This document shows, in pieces, positions 28,392 through 36,418 of a stretch of 64,000 nucleotides of DNA. This stretch comes from Kutzneria chonburiensis (GTDB lineage: Bacteria > Actinomycetota > Actinomycetes > Mycobacteriales > Pseudonocardiaceae), in assembly GCF_028622115.1 (NCBI RefSeq), contig NZ_CP097263.1:4340001-4404000 (forward strand), written 5' to 3'. Below the pieces are notes generated by a model that had not been told where the DNA came from, ran no database searches, and saw only the letters and a list, made by a program, of their open reading frames with translations. The first letter of the stretch is position 1, and each line of letters begins with the position of its first letter. A program made the translations under genes and the position numbers.

Positions 28392-28550
28392 GTGGTTCCC
28401 CCCACAGTTCAGTGCATTCGGCGATCGTCGACGCGCGACGATCACCCCCATTGTGCCGTACAGGGAGTAGACGGATCCTCTGAATTAACGTTGCCCCGTG
28501 ACCACGGTCGTTATCGACCTGAGACCGTCGAGCTGGTAGAACCGCACCTC

Positions 28551-29243
28551 GTGACGACTCGTGTGGACAGCGTCGGCGACTTCGACCTGCCGGTATGGCT
28601 GCCGGCCGGCGGGCAGGGGCCCGCCATCGTGTTGGTCCAGGAGATCTTCGGTCTGGACGACTACCTGCGTTCCGTCGCCGCCGAGCTGGCCGCCGCCGGC
28701 TTCGTCGTCGGCGTGCCGGACCTCTTCTGGCGTACCGACCCCGGTTGGTCTTCCGGCCACGACGAGGCCGGCCTCTCCGCCTCCATGGCCGTAGCCGGCG
28801 AGTTCGACCCCGCGTCCGGCGTTTCCGACGTCGCCGCCGCCCTAGCCCACCTTCGTTCCCTCCCCGAGGTCACCGGCAAGGCCGGCGCCCTCGGCTTCTG
28901 CCTCGGCGGCTCCCTCGCCTACACCCTCGCCGCCGTGGCTTCCCCCGACGCCGTCGTCTCCTTCTACGGCTCCACGGTGCCTTCCCAGCTCTCCCTCTTG
29001 GACCAGATCACCTGCCCCCTCCAGTTCCACTTCGGCGGCCAGGACCCCTACATCCCCCGCTCCGCCGTCGCCCAGGTCGAGGCCGCCGTCGCCGGCCGGC
29101 CCGGCGTCGAGATCCACGTCCAGGAGCAGGCCGGGCACGCCTTCCACAACCACGCCGCCCCCATGTTCCACCACCCCGAAGCCGCCGCCGCCGCATGGAA
29201 GCTGGCCACCGCTTTCTTGAACACCCACCTGGCGCCGTCCTGA
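28551..29243 (+). CDS. Dienelactone hydrolase family protein
   Basis: 230 aa from GTG 28551; the upstream in-frame extension lacks family similarity and reaches the divergent membrane-protein gene. The alpha/beta-hydrolase core shows PAIVLVQEIFGLDDYLR, nucleophile Cys in GFCLGGS, Asp in GGQDPYIP and His in AGHAFHN, the Cys-Asp-His triad of dienelactone hydrolases. The length is typical. Third codon positions are unusually C-rich in the middle of the gene. The substrate in this strain is unknown. Confidence 0.9.
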   Translation: MTTRVDSVGDFDLPVWLPAGGQGPAIVLVQEIFGLDDYLRSVAAELAAAGFVVGVPDLFWRTDPGWSSGHDEAGLSASMAVAGEFDPASGVSDVAAALAHLRSLPEVTGKAGALGFCLGGSLAYTLAAVASPDAVVSFYGSTVPSQLSLLDQITCPLQFHFGGQDPYIPRSAVAQVEAAVAGRPGVEIHVQEQAGHAFHNHAAPMFHHPEAAAAAWKLATAFLNTHLAPS

Positions 29244-29244
29244 T

Positions 29245-29359
29245 GTCAGGAAGGGCCCCTTACTGACGTTGAACGTCAGTATCGGTCCCTTGATCTTGCG
29301 GTGGCGTCAGGAAGGGGTCCTTCCTGACGTTCAACGAGAGGATTCGTCCCTTGATCTTG
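29245..29359. repeat. Cluster of short palindromic repeats (REP-like / terminator)
   Basis: Three hairpin-forming elements follow the hydrolase gene: 29245-29267 (gtcaggaaggg and near-complement), 29262-29280 (actgacgtt/aacgtcagt, perfect) and 29305-29329 (cgtcaggaagg/ccttcctgacg around ggt). A cccttgatcttg direct repeat occurs at 29287 and 29347. Such gtcaggaaggg-type hairpins look like dispersed intergenic repeats, and at least one probably terminates transcription. From 29360 to 29660 no further gene or signal was recognised. Confidence 0.7.
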
Positions 29360-29660
29360 GGCCGGGGGTGTCGGCCGCGGGGTCGAGTCCGGTGCCCGCA
29401 ATGGACGGATGTCGAGCCGAGGATGTTCGGGCAACGGCGGGGGTACAACCGGGACGTCTTGACGGAGCAGCCGACGGCTGGTGTCGGGACGCGAATCGAG
29501 GGCGGCGGACGAGAACTATGACGGGAGGCGCTCGAAGCGGCGGAGTGCCGGCCGGCGGGCACGATGGTGCAGGTGGGGGCACTGACCGACCCCGGGATGC
29601 CGCTGGTGGCGGTGCGGTGAGCTGGGAAAACCGATTGCCACCGTCAGGCATGATCGGGCC

Positions 29661-30160
29661 GTGGAACCTCTCGACGAAGCAACCATCCGCGCCTCCTTCG
29701 TGAACTGCTCGAAGGGGAAGCCCGCCGGCTGAGCCTGCCGGGGCGGCTGGCCGACGTCGACTGGGCCGACCTGGACTTTCTCGGCTGGCGCGACCCGAAG
29801 GCGCCGGCCAACGCGTACCTGGTGCTGCCCCGCGACGGCAAGGTGGTCGGCCTGGCGATGCGCGCGGCGGCGCCGCATCTGAGCCAGCTCAAGCGGTCGG
29901 TCTGCGCGCTGTGCATGACGACGCACACGGCGGCCGACGTGTCGCTGTTCGCGGCCCGCCGGATCGGCAACGCCGGCAAGCTGGGCAACACGGTCGGCAC
30001 CTACATCTGCGCCGACCTGGCCTGCAGCCTCTACCTGCGCGGCAAGCGCAAGCCGAGCACGCCGAGCCTCAAGCCGACGTCCACTGTGGACGAAGACGTG
30101 GCCAGGACGGTGGCCAGCCTCAACAAGTTCGTCGACGAGGTGCTGACCGACAACGCCTGA
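29661..30160 (+). pseudogene. FBP-domain zinc-finger protein, frameshifted as read
   Basis: The frame from GTG 29661 reads VEPLDEATIRASFVNCSKG and then hits a stop. The frame -1 to it continues EARRLSLPGRLADVDW and runs to 30160 through the treble-clef zinc finger (CALCMTTH ... ICADLACS). Adding one G to the gggg run at 29714-29717 restores a continuous protein of about 166 aa, the usual FBP size. FBP proteins are the actinobacterial relatives of fibronectin-binding/EF-G-binding FusB-type zinc-finger proteins. An assembly error in a homopolymer is as likely as a real mutation. The portion 29822-30160 is intact. Confidence 0.75.
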
Positions 30161-30214
30161 CGCCCTTGCGGCAAGTGGATCAAGGGCTACCGGCCCCGGT
30201 CAGGCGTGACGGTT

Positions 30215-30994
30215 ATGGTCCCGCGCGTGGAGACGATCGACGACTTCGGCGCGGTGCTGAGCAAGCACCCCGTGAACAACAAGCGCCGCCTGGTGACGGG
30301 CTTCTGGGCACTGGCCATCGGCGCGGTCGGCACCGTGCTGGGTGGCTACCTGTTCGTCACCGTGGACGACACGGTCAGCTACGCGCTCAACCGCAACGTC
30401 GGCGTCACGCTGGGCATCGGCCTGGTCGGCCTGTGGATCGCGGCGATCTCGCTGGGCCGGGCGCTGCGCGGCGGCTCCGACGAGTACTTCGAGGTCCGCC
30501 AACACGGCCTGGTGCACGCCACGGCCCGCCAGGTCCGCGGCTGGACCTGGGACAGCATCGACGACCTGGTGATCAGCCGCTCACTGAAGGAAACCGCGCT
30601 GTCCCAGCGGCTGGGCGGCGGCCGGGTCCTGGTCTCGTTCGACAACGGCCAGAAGGCCCGGTTCGACAACACGACCGCCGACCGCTACGCGCTGGAAGAC
30701 GCGATCAGGAGCCGCTACCCCGGCGTGGTCCGCGCCGAGCGGATGGACTGGGCGCGCAAGGTCGGCTCGTGGTGGCTGGCCTTCGCGGCGGTGTTCCTGG
30801 CGGCCGGCATCTGGATGGTGGTCACGATCGCCAACTCGAAGTCCGAGCAGATCGTGGACACCGGCAGTGGCACCACGGCGATCGAGATCACCACGGTCAG
30901 CGACGCCGGTTACGTCTGGCTCGCGGTCGGCCTGGTGGTGTGCGCGCTCGGCCTGATCACCAGCGCCAGCTTCTACTTCACGTACCGACGCTGA
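30215..30994 (+). CDS. Four-helix membrane protein, unknown family
   Basis: 259 aa from ATG 30215; GTG codons at 30206 and 30227 are alternatives. Hydrophobic segments lie at about 28-50, 62-82, 188-208 and 235-256. Between the second and third is a cytosolic domain of about 100 residues with FEVRQHGLVHATARQVRGWTW-like strands, resembling PH-like/DUF6585-type domains (tentative). It is a single gene that converges on the VWA gene, separated by a hairpin. Function unknown. Confidence 0.75.
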   Translation: MVPRVETIDDFGAVLSKHPVNNKRRLVTGFWALAIGAVGTVLGGYLFVTVDDTVSYALNRNVGVTLGIGLVGLWIAAISLGRALRGGSDEYFEVRQHGLVHATARQVRGWTWDSIDDLVISRSLKETALSQRLGGGRVLVSFDNGQKARFDNTTADRYALEDAIRSRYPGVVRAERMDWARKVGSWWLAFAAVFLAAGIWMVVTIANSKSEQIVDTGSGTTAIEITTVSDAGYVWLAVGLVVCALGLITSASFYFTYRR

Positions 30995-30997
30995 GAA

Positions 30998-31034
30998 ACC
31001 GCCTGGCGTCCCGAGAAAGGGGACGCCAGGCGGT
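30998..31034. terminator. Bidirectional hairpin terminator
   Basis: 15-bp perfect arms (accgcctggcgtccc and complement) with a 7-base loop between the convergent stops at 30994 and 31041. Confidence 0.85.
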
Positions 31035-31040
31035 CGGACG

Positions 31041-32996
31041 TCAGCTCCGGCGGCGGTTGCGCAGGTAGTCGCCGACGACGGCGGCGCCGAGGCCGTCGAG
31101 GTCGGGGGCGATCACGCGACCGCCGCTGCGACGGGCGATGACGTCGACGAAGCGGGCCAGCCGCGGCTCGTCGCCGAGGCGGAACACGCTGATGGACGCG
31201 CCGAGCTTGGCCAGCGAATCCACTTCCACCAACGTCTTGCCCAACGTGCGTTCCAGCGGCGGATAGTTGAACACGGCCTCGCCGTCGGACTCCAGGTGCG
31301 CGGTGGGCTCGCCGTCGGTGACGACAAGAACCACGGGCTGCGCATCGGGATGCCGACGAACATGCCGGCCGGCCAGCAACAACGCGTGGTGTAGGTTGGT
31401 GCCCTGCTCCCACGCGCCCTCCAGCGCGGTCAGCTCGCCAATGTCCACAGTGGTCGCATGCCGCCCGAACGTGATGAGCTGCAACGCATCCGTACGGAAT
31501 CGGGTGCTGATCAACTGGTGCAGGGCCAACGCGGTGCGCTTCATCGGCAGCCACCGCCCGTCCTGCACCATGGACCACGAGGTGTCCACGCACAGCGCGA
31601 CCGCGGCCCGGGCCCGCTGCTCGGTCTCGGTGATCTCGACGTCCTCGACGGCCAGCCGAACCTTGCCGCCGCCGGAGGAAACGGTGCGCAGCACGGCATT
31701 GCGCACGGTCCGCGACACGTCCCACGGCTCGGTGTCGCCGAACTCCCACGCCCGCGTGGAACCCGTCGGCTCACCGGCCGCGCCGGCCTTGTCGCTGTCC
31801 CGCTCGCCGCGACCCCGCAGCTGGTCGACGACCTGACGCAGCGCCGTCTCGCCGAGGCGGCGCAAAGCCTTGGGCGTCAACCGAAGGCTGCCGTCGGCCG
31901 CCCGCTCCAGCAGACCCTGCTGCCGCAGCGCACGCTCCATTTCGGACAGTCGACGGGCGTCGACGCCGGCCTCCTGCCCGAGCTGGCGGACCAACGACTC
32001 GACGTCGATGTCCTCCAGCGAAGCGCCCGGATACGACTGGGCCAGCTGCTCGGCCAACGCGTCCAGCTCGGCCAGATCCTGCATGGCCTGGGCGCCCTCG
32101 CCCAGTCCCATCGGGTTCTTGCCACGGAACCGGGCCGAGCCGTTCCAGTCCTCCCCCGGCCGCAGCTGCTGGAGGTGCGCGTCGAGCAGGTCGAGCTGCG
32201 CCCCGAGGCTCGGGTCGCCGAACGCCTGCTGGCCCAGCTGGGCCAACTCCGCCCGCTGCTCGTCGGTCATCGAGTTCAACATCCGTTGTGCCGCAGCGGA
32301 ACGCTGCGCCAGCAGATCGGCCAGCTCGTCGGTGTTGCGCGGGTTCTCCGGGAAGAACTCGCCGTGCTTGGCCATGAACTCCTGGAACTGCTCGGTGGTG
32401 TCCTCGCCCGCCGAGTGCGCCGACAGCAACGAGTTCAGATCGGACAGCATGTCCTTAATCCGCTCCACGTCCTGCGGCGTGGCGTTCTGCATGGCCTGCT
32501 TCATGCCCTGGAACCGCTGTTCCAGCATCTCCCGGCCGAGCAGGTCCTGGATCTGCCGGTACGACTCGCGGGCGTCCGAGGACTGCCAGTCGTAGTTGGA
32601 CAGCTCGGTGACGGCGGCCGCGGTGCCGGGCGGCAGCGCGTCCAGCTGCGCTTCCCGGAACCGCGCGTCGTCGGACGGGTTGGGGAACAGCTCCCGCCGC
32701 TCGGCCGTGAGGGCGTCGTTGAGCAGGCGCTGCACCTCCCGCATGGTGCCGTCCAGGTTGTTGCGGCGCTGGATCTGCGAGCGCCGCTCCCACACCCGGC
32801 GGGTCAGGTCGTCGAGACCCTGCGTGCCCTGCACGCCCCGACGCATCAGCTCGCGCAGCGCGGCCTGCGGCGACGAGCCCTCCATCACCTCGCGCCCCAG
32901 CTCGTCCAGCGCCGCCCGCAGATCCGGCGGCGGGGCGAGCGGATCATCGCCACCCAGCCATTCGTGGTAGCGGTAACGCCGTGCCGGGGTGGCCAT
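31041..32996 (-). CDS. VWA-domain protein, partner of a MoxR-type ATPase
   Basis: 651 aa. The N-terminal 430 residues are helical and rich in Gln/Glu/Arg. The C-terminal von Willebrand A domain has the MIDAS sequence DTSWSM, a conserved TNLHHAL threonine loop and VVTDGEPT. Its start overlaps the ATPase stop by one base (TGATG), so the two are translationally coupled. MoxR-VWA pairs act as chaperone-like metal-insertion or complex-assembly systems; the client is unknown because no other gene accompanies the pair. Confidence 0.9.
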   Translation of the reverse strand: MATPARRYRYHEWLGGDDPLAPPPDLRAALDELGREVMEGSSPQAALRELMRRGVQGTQGLDDLTRRVWERRSQIQRRNNLDGTMREVQRLLNDALTAERRELFPNPSDDARFREAQLDALPPGTAAAVTELSNYDWQSSDARESYRQIQDLLGREMLEQRFQGMKQAMQNATPQDVERIKDMLSDLNSLLSAHSAGEDTTEQFQEFMAKHGEFFPENPRNTDELADLLAQRSAAAQRMLNSMTDEQRAELAQLGQQAFGDPSLGAQLDLLDAHLQQLRPGEDWNGSARFRGKNPMGLGEGAQAMQDLAELDALAEQLAQSYPGASLEDIDVESLVRQLGQEAGVDARRLSEMERALRQQGLLERAADGSLRLTPKALRRLGETALRQVVDQLRGRGERDSDKAGAAGEPTGSTRAWEFGDTEPWDVSRTVRNAVLRTVSSGGGKVRLAVEDVEITETEQRARAAVALCVDTSWSMVQDGRWLPMKRTALALHQLISTRFRTDALQLITFGRHATTVDIGELTALEGAWEQGTNLHHALLLAGRHVRRHPDAQPVVLVVTDGEPTAHLESDGEAVFNYPPLERTLGKTLVEVDSLAKLGASISVFRLGDEPRLARFVDVIARRSGGRVIAPDLDGLGAAVVGDYLRNRRRS

Positions 32997-34405
32997 CAGC
33001 CGTAGACCGTCATCTCGTCGTCGGCGTCCTTGCCCAGCTGGCGGCTCAGGTACAGGTACTCGAGCGCGAACTCGACGGCCGAGGCGATCCAGCCGGCCGG
33101 CTGGTCCGGCTTGATGTCGAGGCGCGCCGCGACCTCGTGCAGCACCGGCAGTTCCGGCAGCGCCGCCAGCACCTCGGACGCCGGCACGCGCTCGCCGGTG
33201 GCCACCGGGTGGCCGTCGGTCACGGCCTCGGCCAGCGACCGCAGGTTGAGCCCGGCCAGCTTGCCGCGGGCGGTGTCGGCCACCGACCGGCGCAGCAGGT
33301 GTTCCAGGATCTCGTGCTCACGGCCCTCTTCGCCGGATTCGAACTCCAGCTTGCCGCGCAGCACCGACGGCACGGCCTCCAGGTCGACCGGACGGGCCAC
33401 GGCCTCGGGCTCACCGGTCAGCGCGGCCCGGCGCAGCGCCGCGGCGGCGACCGTCTCGGCCGCCGCGATGGCGAACCGGGCGGACACGCCGGAACGCTGG
33501 TCGACCGACGCCGACTCGCGCAGGTGCCGCACGAAGCGTGCGACCACCTCGACCAGGTGGTCGCCGACCTCGGCGACGAGCTGGGCCTCCTGGCGGATCA
33601 GGTCGATCTCGCCGGCCACCTCGAGCGGGTAGTGCGTGCGCACCTCCGCGCCGAAGCGGTCCTTGAGCGGCGTGATGATCCGGCCGCGGTTGGTGTAGTC
33701 CTCGGGGTTGGCCGTGGCCACCAGCAGCACGTCCAGCGGCAGCCGCAGCGTGTAGCCGCGGATCTGGATGTCGCGCTCCTCCATCACGTTGAGCAGCGAC
33801 ACCTGGATGCGCTCGGCCAGGTCGGGCAGCTCGTTGATGGCCACGATGCCGCGGTGGGCCCGCGGCACCAGTCCGAAGTGGATGGTCTCGGGGTCGCCGA
33901 GGCTGCGGCCCTCGGCCACCTTGGTCGGGTCGACGTCGCCGATGAGGTCGCCGACCGAGGTGTCGGGGGTGGCCAGCTTCTCGGTGTAGCGCTGGGAACG
34001 GTGCAGCCAGGCCACCGGCAGCTCGTCGCCGAGTTCGGCGGCGCGGCGGCGGGCGGCGGGGCTGATCGGGTCGAGCGGGTGCTCGGCGAGCTCGGCGCCG
34101 TCGATCACCGGCGTCCACTCGTCGAGCAGGCCGGCGAGGGTGCGCAGCAGGCGGGTCTTGCCCTGGCCGCGCTCGCCGAGCAGCACGACGTCGTGGCCGG
34201 CGATGATCGCGCGCTCCAGCTGCGGCAGGACCGTGCGGTCGAAACCGACGATGCCCGGCCACGGGTCGCGCCCGGCGCGCAGCGCGTCGAGCAGGTTGTC
34301 CCGCAGCTCGGCCTTCACGGAGCGGGGCTCGTGCCCCGCGGCGCGCAACTGGCCCACGGTCGTCGGCAGCGAGTGGGATGGGGTCGGAACAACTGTCACC
34401 CCCAT
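32996..34405 (-). CDS. MoxR/magnesium-chelatase-like AAA+ ATPase
   Basis: 469 aa from ATG 34405. Walker A GERGQGKT, Walker B-type IVAINELPDL, and the helix-2 insert typical of the MoxR/BchI clade (VMEERDIQIRGYTLRLPLDV) with sensor sequence VATANPEDYTNRG. It is coupled to the VWA gene. It is expected to hexamerise and work with the VWA protein. Similar pairs are widespread in Actinobacteria; the specific target is not known. Confidence 0.9.
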   Translation of the reverse strand: MGVTVVPTPSHSLPTTVGQLRAAGHEPRSVKAELRDNLLDALRAGRDPWPGIVGFDRTVLPQLERAIIAGHDVVLLGERGQGKTRLLRTLAGLLDEWTPVIDGAELAEHPLDPISPAARRRAAELGDELPVAWLHRSQRYTEKLATPDTSVGDLIGDVDPTKVAEGRSLGDPETIHFGLVPRAHRGIVAINELPDLAERIQVSLLNVMEERDIQIRGYTLRLPLDVLLVATANPEDYTNRGRIITPLKDRFGAEVRTHYPLEVAGEIDLIRQEAQLVAEVGDHLVEVVARFVRHLRESASVDQRSGVSARFAIAAAETVAAAALRRAALTGEPEAVARPVDLEAVPSVLRGKLEFESGEEGREHEILEHLLRRSVADTARGKLAGLNLRSLAEAVTDGHPVATGERVPASEVLAALPELPVLHEVAARLDIKPDQPAGWIASAVEFALEYLYLSRQLGKDADDEMTVYG

Positions 34406-34555
34406 GAAGCTAATAGCCCCAGGCAAGCGGGTCGACGTGGAGCAACTCCACCGGCCCACTTCGTCACGTCACGGTGGCCGTTCTGCCGGCATCAGGCGGT
34501 CGGGCAGGGTAAAATGCGGTGGTACGTCGGTTCGGGATCGGGCAGGCTACGCCCT

Positions 34556-35326
34556 GTGACCGATCTGTTTCCCCTGGCCAACCGTATTGCCGACGTGGCC
34601 GGAGTAGTGGGTGTCGTGCTCGGCGGGTCGAGGGCCCGTGGCACCGCCGATGCCCATTCCGACACCGATATCGGCGTCTACCGCCGGGGTGAGATGGACT
34701 TGTCCGCTCTCCGCGAAATCGCCGCCGAGTACCCCGGATCGTCCGTGGCCGCGCCCGGCGAATGGGGTCCGTGGGTCGACGGCGGCGCGTGGCTGCGGAC
34801 GCCCGGTTCCAAGACCGACCTGCTCTGGCGGGACCTCGACCGGGTCGACGCCGTCCTCGCCGAAATCCAGCAAGGCGTCGTCCGCTGCGAACAGCAGGTC
34901 GGCCATCCCCTGGGTTTCTTCTCTTACGCGTACTTGGCCGAGCTCGCGACCTGTCAGGTCCTCGTCGACCGCGCCGGGGCGCTGGCCGAGGTGCTGGCGG
35001 CCCTCGATCCGTATCCCCCAACGCTGGCCGCCGCGATCGAGCGGACCTACGGCTTCGAGGCCCGGTTCAGCGTCGACAACGCCGTGGTGCCGGCAGCGCG
35101 CGGAGATCGCTTCTCCGCCAACGGTTTCCTGTTCCGGGGCATCGGCTGTCTGGTGCACGTCCTGCACGCCCGGGCCGGCGCCTGGCTGGCGACGGAGAAG
35201 AACGCCGTCGCCTCCGCCGCCAAGTTGCCTTGCGCACCAACGGATTTCGCCGTCCGCGTCGAGCACGTCCTGGCCGCCGCGGATGTCGCGGCGGCACAGG
35301 ACCTGCTCACGGAATGCCGGTTGTGA
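34556..35326 (+). CDS. Nucleotidyltransferase-fold protein
   Basis: 256 aa from GTG 34556. The first 50 residues have the Pol-beta-type nucleotidyltransferase signature GGSRARG...SDTDIGVY, with two Asp residues for metal binding and a third acid likely in TDLLW. The remaining helical part resembles aminoglycoside adenylyltransferase-like or DUF4037-like proteins. The substrate is unknown; antibiotic resistance should not be assumed. It ends 2 bases before the convergent cupin gene. Confidence 0.82.
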   Translation: MTDLFPLANRIADVAGVVGVVLGGSRARGTADAHSDTDIGVYRRGEMDLSALREIAAEYPGSSVAAPGEWGPWVDGGAWLRTPGSKTDLLWRDLDRVDAVLAEIQQGVVRCEQQVGHPLGFFSYAYLAELATCQVLVDRAGALAEVLAALDPYPPTLAAAIERTYGFEARFSVDNAVVPAARGDRFSANGFLFRGIGCLVHVLHARAGAWLATEKNAVASAAKLPCAPTDFAVRVEHVLAAADVAAAQDLLTECRL

Positions 35327-35328
35327 CC

Positions 35329-35742
35329 TCAGGCGTCCAGGAAGGGCCGGGCGTTATGCGACGTGCCACTCCTTGAGCAGGTCCGCCTGGGGGATTCCGC
35401 TGTCGCGGCATACCAGTGCGGGTAGGTCACGTACACCATCTCCGTGTCCTCGTCGGCAACGTAGTCGACCTGGGTCCCGGCGCGCAGGTAGAGCAGCTCG
35501 CCGACGCCGGCCGACACGGGACCGCCCGGCCCGTTGACGGTGAACCGGCCCTTGGTGATGACCAGGACCTCGTCGTAGTTCACCTGCCACGGGTTGGTCT
35601 CGCCCTTGCCGTACCGGCCGTAGCCGACGCTCATCTGTGCGCCGTGTTCCTGGTTGAGCACGTCGGCCAGGAAGATCTGCTGGTCCAGCCGCTGAAACCA
35701 GGACGTCGGGGTGTCGACGCCAAACCGTTGCACCGTCATCAT
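35329..35742 (-). CDS. Cupin-domain protein, C-terminus probably altered by a 1-base indel
   Basis: 137 aa as read. A single cupin barrel is visible, with YGKGETNPWQVNYDEVLVI and GELLYLRAGTQVDYVADEDTEMVYV. After WYAATAESP the as-read frame gives an Arg/Ser-rich tail, whereas one extra C in the run at 35389-35393 would give ESPQADLLKEWHVA and a TAA stop at 35354, a far more natural cupin ending. It is divergent from a TetR gene with two palindromes between. Probably a small-molecule-binding or sugar-isomerase-like cupin regulated by that TetR. Confidence 0.75.
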   Translation of the reverse strand: MMTVQRFGVDTPTSWFQRLDQQIFLADVLNQEHGAQMSVGYGRYGKGETNPWQVNYDEVLVITKGRFTVNGPGGPVSAGVGELLYLRAGTQVDYVADEDTEMVYVTYPHWYAATAESPRRTCSRSGTSHNARPFLDA

Positions 35743-35755
35743 CGCCTCCGGAGCT

Positions 35756-35799
35756 AAGTGGAATTTCTTCCACTTATAGAAGTGGAGAAAGTTCCACTT
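35756..35799. promoter_or_regulatory. Two tandem palindromic operators between cupin and tetR
   Basis: Two 20-bp dyads, 35756-35775 (aagtggaa-N4-ttccactt) and 35780-35799 (aagtggag-N4-ttccactt), lie 24 bases apart, centre to centre, in the 79-base divergent interval. Spacing of about two helical turns fits binding of two TetR dimers. The A/T content is markedly higher than in surrounding DNA. Confidence 0.85.
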
Positions 35800-35821
35800 G
35801 TCAACCGGCTAGGCTGCCGCG

Positions 35822-36394
35822 GTGCTTCCGATCTCCGGGTCCGGCCCCACGGAGCGAGCCGACGCGGCGCGCAACCGGCAGAAGATCCTGCGGGCCGCGG
35901 CCAAGCTGGTCGCCACGCGCGGGGTGGAGAGCCTCGCCCTGGACGAGGTGGCCGCGGCAGCCGGAGTCGGCGTCGGCACGGTCTACCGGCGGTACCCCGA
36001 TCGCGGCGCGCTGGCGCACGCATTGCTCGAGGAGAACGAACGCGAGTTCCAGGCGGCGTTCATCGGCGGCCCACCGCCGCTGGGACCGGGCGCGCCCGCG
36101 AGCGAGCGGATCCGCGCGTTCGTGCACGCATTCGTGGATCGCTTGGAAGACCAGGGAAAGCTGCTGATGGTCGCGGAGACCGAGACGCCGATGGCGCGCT
36201 TCGTCACCGGCGCCTACCGGTTGCACCACAACCACCTGGCGATGCTCATCGCCGAGGTCGAACCGGACGTCGACGCGGACTTCCGGGCGGACGCGCTGAT
36301 GGCGCCGCTGGCCGCGGCGCAGTACGTCCATCAGCGCGAGAACGGCATGAGCGTGGACCGCATCAAGGCCGGCTTCGACCAGCTGCTGAGCTGA
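35822..36394 (+). CDS. TetR-family transcriptional regulator
   Basis: 190 aa from GTG 35822. The N-terminal helix-turn-helix is ILRAAAKLVATRGVESLALDEVAAAAGVGVGTVYRRYPDR (shown here only as a summary span, residues about 22-61). The C-terminal part is a TetR_C ligand-binding domain. The twin palindromes just upstream suggest autorepression and control of the divergent cupin gene. The inducer is unknown. Confidence 0.9.
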   Translation: MLPISGSGPTERADAARNRQKILRAAAKLVATRGVESLALDEVAAAAGVGVGTVYRRYPDRGALAHALLEENEREFQAAFIGGPPPLGPGAPASERIRAFVHAFVDRLEDQGKLLMVAETETPMARFVTGAYRLHHNHLAMLIAEVEPDVDADFRADALMAPLAAAQYVHQRENGMSVDRIKAGFDQLLS

Positions 36395-36418
36395 TCGCCG
36401 CCGGCCTCGAGCGGGATT

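Noticed and set aside
29269-29703. 144-codon plus-strand frame over the palindromic repeats
   Set aside because: It runs through the hairpins and into the FBP gene in the wrong frame; the translation is low complexity.
34556-35326. Aminoglycoside adenylyltransferase resistance gene
   Set aside because: Only the general nucleotidyltransferase signature is present; nothing specifies an antibiotic substrate.
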